DNA of 64,000 nt, taken from NCBI GenBank assembly GCA_030615605.1, contig JAUWYY010000001.1:186001-250000 (forward strand), written 5' to 3'. The first letter of the stretch is position 1; each line of letters begins with the position of its first letter. Origin of the DNA: a bacterium (GTDB taxonomy: Bacteria > Armatimonadota > Zipacnadia > Zipacnadales > Zipacnadaceae). The position numbers and the translations under genes are program-made. Of this stretch, positions 60,621 to 64,000 are shown one piece after another. A model generated the notes under the pieces. That model was not told the origin of the DNA. It made no database searches and worked only from the letters and a program-made list of their open reading frames with translations.

Positions 60621-63038
60621 ATGGAATTGTGGCAGAGATTTACTCCCCGGGCACGTCGCGTTGTGCTGCTGGCGCATACTGAAGCACAGCGCAGCCGGGT
60701 ACAATTGATAAGCACCGAACATCTGCTGATGGGGCTGTTGCGTCTTGGTGATGGTGTGGCGGTGGATGCGCTGGATATGGCAGGTGTGGACTTAGACAAG
60801 CTGCGCTCTGATCTGGAAGAGCGGATGGAGATGGGGGGAATTGAAGAGACGAGTAGGGAGCTTTCCTTCACTCCTGATGCCACCCAGGTCCTGCAACTGG
60901 CTTATGCAGAAGCCCGCCACCTGGGCGATGCCCATATCGGTACTGAGCACCTGCTGCTCGGTCTGCTGCGGCTGGGCAAGGGTCCTGCTTATCGGACGTT
61001 ACAGCGCTATGGGCTGGAACTGCGTCAGACGCGTCGAATGATGCGGGAACTGTCTGAGAGTGAGTCAGACCGCAGTGAAGAAGGTCGCAAGTCCAAGACA
61101 CCTCACCTCGATCAGTTTAGTCGCGACCTCACTGAACTGGCGCGCCGGGGCAAGCTGGATCCAGTTATTGGCCGTGAGCCCGAAATCGAGCGGATTATGC
61201 AGGTACTGTGTCGCCGGACCAAGAACAATCCGGCTCTGATTGGTGACGCTGGCGTAGGGAAGACCGCCATTGTCGAAGGCCTGGCGCAACGCATTACTCA
61301 CAATGAAGTCCCCGACTTGCTCCAAGGTCGCCGGCTGGTAGCATTGGATCTGGCCAGCTTGGTGGCCGGCACCAAGTATCGCGGTGAGTTTGAAGAGCGG
61401 ATGAAGCGGGTTATGGAGGAGATCCGTGACGCCGAGGGGCAGATTATTATCTTCCTGGACGAGTTGCATGCGATGGTGGGCACTGGTGCCGCCGAAGGGG
61501 CCATGGATGCTTCGAATATTCTCAAACCTGCCCTGGCCCGCGGAGAGCTGCAGTGCATTGGCGCCAGCACGCTGGACGAATACCGCAAGTATATCGAGAA
61601 GACTCCCTCATTGGAGCGTCGTTTCCAGCCCATCACCATTCGCGAACCTACCGATGAGCAAACGATGCAAATCCTGGAGGGCATCAAGAGTCGCTACGAG
61701 GACTTCCACCGGGTCTGCTATATGCCTGATGCCCTGGAGGCAGCGGTAGAACTGTCCAATCGGTATATCATGGACCGCGCTCAGCCTGACAAGGCTATTG
61801 ACCTTGTTGACGAGTCGGGTTCTCGGGTGAAACTGCGTCAGTATAAGATGACCACCAGCGTCGAAGCTCTCACCCAGGGCCTGTCCGAGGCGGAAGCGGA
61901 GTCAGCGACTATGGTGCCGGACTATGAAGAGTTGCAAGCAGATTATGCGGAGGCACCCGACGAACAGGCCGAGGAGGCGCCTTACGTTTACCGCGAAGAT
62001 ATCTGCCAGGTCGTCTCAACCTGGACAGGCATTCCGGTAACCTCGCTGAGCCAGGAAGAGTCGGACCGGCTTCTGGATATGGAAGAGGTCATCCACGAAG
62101 ATGTGGTCGGCCAGGATGAGGCAGTAAATACGGTGTCTCGGGCTGTGCGCCGAGCCCGGGCGGGCATCAAGGATCCCCATCGGCCAACTGGCTCGTTTGT
62201 GTTCCTGGGACCGACCGGCGTCGGCAAGACGCTACTGGCTCGGGTGCTGGCCCGGTTCCTGTTTGGTGATGAGGATGCGCTGATTCGCATTGATATGAGC
62301 GAATATATGGAGCGATTTGCTGTCTCCCGTCTGACCGGCGCACCGCCGGGCTATGTCGGTTACGAAGAGAGTGGCCAGCTAACCGAGCAGGTGCGGCGGC
62401 GCCCTTACTGCGTGGTGTTGTTCGATGAGATTGAGAAGGCCCATCCCGAAGTCTTTAGCATTCTGCTGCAAATAATGGAAGATGGTCGCCTGACCGATGC
62501 CCAGGGGCGAGTGGTGGACTTCAAGAATGCTGTCGTCATTATGACAAGCAACGTCGGGGCGCGTATGATTACCGAGACCACTAAGATGGGTTTTGCCGCT
62601 GCTGCCGAGGAGCCGACGCTTGGCGAGCAAGACCGCGAATATGAACGGATGAAGAAGAAGATCACAGAGGAACTGCGCAAGACCTTCAGCCCGGAGTTCC
62701 TCAACCGAGTAGACGACGTTGTTGTCTTCCGGGCTTTAACGCGTGAACAGATCGATCGAATCATTGACCTGGAGTTGCGTAATATCCATAATCAGTTGGA
62801 CGCCCGTGGCCTGGACTTGACCATCTCTGATGAGCTGCGCGACCATCTGGTTGAAGAGGGCTACGAGCCGAGTATGGGCGCTCGCCCCTTGCGCCGGGCT
62901 ATCCGCAGGATCATCGAAGATCCTCTGGCTCAGCGCATTCTGAGTTGGGGTGAGGAAGTCCAGGGCGATATTCAGGCCAACTACCGGGACGGCGAAGTAA
63001 CCTTTGAGCTGGTCGAGCACAGTGTTGTGTCGCCGTAG
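60621..63038 (+). CDS. clpC: ATP-dependent Clp protease ATP-binding subunit ClpC
   Basis: An 805-residue AAA+ unfoldase for ClpP. Two N-domain repeats ([34 protein letters not shown]), first AAA with [32 protein letters not shown], second AAA with [14 protein letters not shown] and [13 protein letters not shown], then the C-terminal small domain ([20 protein letters not shown]). The middle linker (residues about 415-450, [34 protein letters not shown] in two parts) is acidic and lacks the F-E-x-A-A-x-x-R-D UVR motif usual for ClpC. ATG 60621 with a strong ribosome site (caggagga). Confidence 0.93.
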   Translation: MELWQRFTPRARRVVLLAHTEAQRSRVQLISTEHLLMGLLRLGDGVAVDALDMAGVDLDKLRSDLEERMEMGGIEETSRELSFTPDATQVLQLAYAEARHLGDAHIGTEHLLLGLLRLGKGPAYRTLQRYGLELRQTRRMMRELSESESDRSEEGRKSKTPHLDQFSRDLTELARRGKLDPVIGREPEIERIMQVLCRRTKNNPALIGDAGVGKTAIVEGLAQRITHNEVPDLLQGRRLVALDLASLVAGTKYRGEFEERMKRVMEEIRDAEGQIIIFLDELHAMVGTGAAEGAMDASNILKPALARGELQCIGASTLDEYRKYIEKTPSLERRFQPITIREPTDEQTMQILEGIKSRYEDFHRVCYMPDALEAAVELSNRYIMDRAQPDKAIDLVDESGSRVKLRQYKMTTSVEALTQGLSEAEAESATMVPDYEELQADYAEAPDEQAEEAPYVYREDICQVVSTWTGIPVTSLSQEESDRLLDMEEVIHEDVVGQDEAVNTVSRAVRRARAGIKDPHRPTGSFVFLGPTGVGKTLLARVLARFLFGDEDALIRIDMSEYMERFAVSRLTGAPPGYVGYEESGQLTEQVRRRPYCVVLFDEIEKAHPEVFSILLQIMEDGRLTDAQGRVVDFKNAVVIMTSNVGARMITETTKMGFAAAAEEPTLGEQDREYERMKKKITEELRKTFSPEFLNRVDDVVVFRALTREQIDRIIDLELRNIHNQLDARGLDLTISDELRDHLVEEGYEPSMGARPLRRAIRRIIEDPLAQRILSWGEEVQGDIQANYRDGEVTFELVEHSVVSP

Positions 63039-63062
63039 TGTCGCCACCGAGTCTGTATTCAG

Positions 63063-63095
63063 GGGCGAGCTTGCATCGCAAGCTTGCCCTTTTTT
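63063..63095 (+). terminator. intrinsic terminator after clpC
   Basis: A 12-base-pair stem, GGGCGAGCTTGC with GCAAGCTTGCCC (one G-T), a 3-base loop ATC, then TTTTTT. Confidence 0.95.
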
Positions 63096-63190
63096 GTATT
63101 CAGCACTCAGTCGGCGTCCTGGACAGACCGGCTTGCCGGTGATACTATGAACCGCGTAAGACCATCACAGCTGTGAGCAAGCAACAACGG

Positions 63191-64000
63191 ATGAGCGAAA
63201 CTGGCTCTGTAAATAAGTCGGGCGCAATCCTCCGCTTCGTATCCCGGCGACAGGAAGTTTGGTTGATTATCCTGTTGGCGCTGGTAGTACGCCTGGTGGC
63301 GATCAATGCCCCATATACCAGCATCCACTGGATCAAGCAGTTGCAGATCGCACCAATCGCCAAGAACTTCTACGAAGACGGCTATAACATTCTGTGGCCG
63401 GAGACCGACTACAGCGCCGACCGGCCCGGATACATTGAGATTGAGTTCCAACTCGTTACCTTTCTAACGGCTCTGCTGTATCCGATCTTTGGGATCCACG
63501 AATGGGTCGGCCGGGCAGTAACTGTTTCCTTCAGTATCGGTTCACTGGTCCTGCTCTACGGCGTGCTGCGTCGCTATCTGGGTGACCGACCGGCCACCTT
63601 TGGCCTGCTGTTTTTTGCCTTTGCTCCTTCCAACTGGTACTTCAGCCGGGTGCTGATGAGCGAACCACTGATGCTCTTTTTCTCAATTGGGCTGGTCTAT
63701 TTCTTCTCATTGTGGCTGGGCGTGCCCCGAGATGCGCCTCAGCCAGCCAGGAGTGGCTTGCACTTCGGGCTGGCTGCGCTGTGCGGCGCGCTGGCCTTCT
63801 TAGTTAAATTGCCCACCCTTGTGTTGGTCTTTCCCCTGCTATTCATTGCCTATCGCCGCTACGGAGGGGCGCTGTTCAAACGACCAATTCTGTATCTGTT
63901 CGCGATTCTGATGGTTCTGCCGGCGGCGGCTTACTATCATCACGCCCACGTCAATATCGGTGCTCACTACTTCACTGTTGGTGTCGGCTTCGGTGGCGGC
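63191..64000 (+). CDS. family 39 (ArnT/PMT-like) glycosyltransferase, cut by window end
   Basis: An open frame running off the window, 270 residues seen. N-terminal membrane helix and RLVAINAPYTSIHWIKQ, then RPGYIEIEFQLVTFLTALLYPIFGIHEW, which carries the family's acidic and GIHEW-like extracellular segment, followed by several further helices (VLLYGVLRRYLG, SNWYFSRVLMSEPLMLFFSIGLVYFF). These proteins transfer sugars from lipid carriers to lipids or proteins on the outer face of the inner membrane. Start could also be GTG 63173. Codon use matches the neighbours. Confidence 0.82.
   Translation, partial: MSETGSVNKSGAILRFVSRRQEVWLIILLALVVRLVAINAPYTSIHWIKQLQIAPIAKNFYEDGYNILWPETDYSADRPGYIEIEFQLVTFLTALLYPIFGIHEWVGRAVTVSFSIGSLVLLYGVLRRYLGDRPATFGLLFFAFAPSNWYFSRVLMSEPLMLFFSIGLVYFFSLWLGVPRDAPQPARSGLHFGLAALCGALAFLVKLPTLVLVFPLLFIAYRRYGGALFKRPILYLFAILMVLPAAAYYHHAHVNIGAHYFTVGVGFGGG

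Overview
The window looks like a single contig from an uncultured diderm bacterium of about 57% GC. Evidence for two membranes: a predicted outer-membrane beta-barrel (30347-32371), a family-9 glycosyltransferase and a KdtX-like glycosyltransferase of the lipopolysaccharide-core type, many signal peptides and lipoproteins, and a meso-diaminopimelate-type MurE. FlgD-like Ig tails on secreted proteins, a D-aminopeptidase, Gfo/Idh-isomerase pairs and ClpC suggest an Armatimonadota-like lineage; this is a guess from gene content, since no rRNA or other decisive marker is present.

Layout. 1-5300: an M55 D-aminopeptidase, then an unusual stretch in which a short YD-repeat (Rhs-type) 3' end is repeated three times with unrelated cargo genes between the copies, then a flavin-reductase-like gene and a secreted SUMF1-fold protein. 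5370-8360 (minus strand): tRNA-Ala and an ABC exporter with a TPR partner. 8636-11651: three glycosyltransferases. 11740-12394: a five-tRNA operon (Leu, Val, Gly, Gly, Cys) holding a 12-nt minisatellite and a REPIN-like double hairpin. 12413-14691: an envelope protein and a YfaP-like lipoprotein, ending in a terminator followed at once by a 19-nt copy of the tRNA-Cys 3' end. 14830-18352: an accessory island with two toxin-antitoxin modules driven by duplicated promoters, and a secreted C39-like/TPR protein with different codon use. 18500-20880: small proteins, tRNA-Leu, DUF2752, a short aspartokinase.

21084-32371 is the most distinctive region: six consecutive secreted proteins. Two CsgG/FlgT-like, membrane-anchored, fibronectin-type proteins bracket a clostripain-like C11 peptidase, a subtilisin with a long sorting-like tail, and a second protein consisting only of that tail; an outer-membrane barrel with a Big-1-like domain closes the run. 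It may be an undescribed surface or secretion system.

32600-44339 is mixed housekeeping and accessory: methyltransferase, pyrE, a truncated GNAT, uvrB and uvrC with a membrane protein between them, a CPBP protease, a minus-strand operon with an orphan DNA methylase and an AMMECR1 protein, and a roadblock-like membrane protein. 44374-56911 is rpe followed by the division and cell-wall (dcw) cluster mraZ-rsmH-ftsL-ftsI-murE-murF-mraY-murD-ftsW-murG, with a consensus promoter and 10-bp-phased MraZ-type repeats upstream. 57129-64000 holds an oxidoreductase/isomerase pair, ilvE with a possibly structured leader, clpC and the start of a family-39 glycosyltransferase. Three genes (2481, 8357, 10569) seem to lack a canonical start codon although ribosome sites or conserved N-termini place their starts.
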